Shown here in pieces: positions 5,884 through 5,957 of a stretch of 5,957 nt of DNA. The stretch spans positions 1-5,957 of the forward strand of contig PAJD01000017.1 in NCBI GenBank assembly GCA_002705605.1, read 5' to 3'. The stretch's first letter is position 1; each line of letters starts with the position of its first letter. Under the pieces are notes generated by a model that saw nothing but the letters and a program-made list of their open reading frames with translations, had not been told where the DNA came from and ran no database searches. The stretch comes from Fidelibacterota bacterium (GTDB taxonomy: Bacteria > Fidelibacterota > Marinisomatia > SCGC-AAA003-L08 > D37C17). Made by a program: the position numbers and the translations under genes.

Positions 5884-5957
5884 ATGGATAAGTTTAATAA
5901 GCTTATTGAAATAGTTAAAAAATTAAGATCTCCTAATGGATGTGATTGGGATAAAGA
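5884..5957 (+). CDS. mazG: MazG nucleoside triphosphate pyrophosphohydrolase, N-terminal fragment
   Basis: The gene runs off the window; 24 codons are visible. They read as the MazG N-terminus: a short helix (FNKLIEIVKKLRSP, residues 4-17) followed by NGCDWDK (18-24), corresponding to the family's L-R-x-P-x-G-C-P-W-D-x-E motif with D21 in place of the usual Pro. MazG hydrolyses (d)NTPs to the monophosphates and can clear damaged nucleotides; it acts in the cytosol. The ATG immediately follows the TAG of the corC-type gene, with no spacer and no Shine-Dalgarno site, so it likely belongs to the same transcript. The catalytic Glu residues lie beyond the window and could not be checked. Confidence 0.82.
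   Translation, partial: MDKFNKLIEIVKKLRSPNGCDWDK

Noticed and set aside
1..5957. CRISPR arrays, tRNA genes, insertion sequences, phage or defence genes
   Set aside because: No regularly spaced repeats, tRNA-like cloverleaf sequence, transposase motifs or terminal repeats were seen on either strand. All coding space is taken by recognisable housekeeping families.

Overview
The window is very AT-rich bacterial chromosome (roughly 30% GC by eye) with tightly packed housekeeping genes. No phage, transposon, CRISPR or tRNA signal was seen. My best guess for the source is a small-genome marine member of the FCB group (Bacteroidota or Marinimicrobia/SAR406-like). This rests on base composition, mostly absent Shine-Dalgarno sites, and a YbeY of the variant type I associate with that group. 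It is an inference, since no search could be run.

Layout. Positions 2-415 (+) are the C-terminal part of an aquaporin-family (MIP) channel, cut by the window edge. It converges with zero spacing on a CvpA-family membrane protein (416-898, -), and a 9-bp inverted repeat spans both stop codons. A 107-bp divergent gap follows, with only weak promoter candidates. Next is a coiled-coil C4 zinc-ribbon protein (1006-1707, +), then after 7 nt the complete RNase P RNA gene rnpB (about 1715-2058, +). Its conserved core, bulged-U P4 helix and P6 pseudoknot can be read directly. Only 18 nt later begins a run of genes with no gaps: fabH-type ketoacyl-ACP synthase III (2077-3072), acyl-CoA dehydrogenase (3066-4232), ybeY (4229-4669), a CorC/HlyC-type CNNM-CBS membrane protein (4666-5883) and the start of mazG (5884 to the window end).

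How the parts fit. The 3' cluster looks like one transcription unit: junctions are a 7-nt overlap, a 4-nt GTGA overlap, a 4-nt ATGA overlap and a 0-nt abutment. The first two genes concern acyl-chain metabolism. ybeY next to a corC-type gene is a widespread bacterial pairing linked to rRNA/ribosome maintenance and Mg2+ handling. mazG adds nucleotide-pool clean-up, and rnpB supplies tRNA 5' processing. I see no convincing undescribed system. The points worth a second look are the packing of rnpB between two coding genes, the fabH/acyl-CoA dehydrogenase coupling, the altered YbeY active-site residues and the shared inverted repeat at the convergent gene ends.
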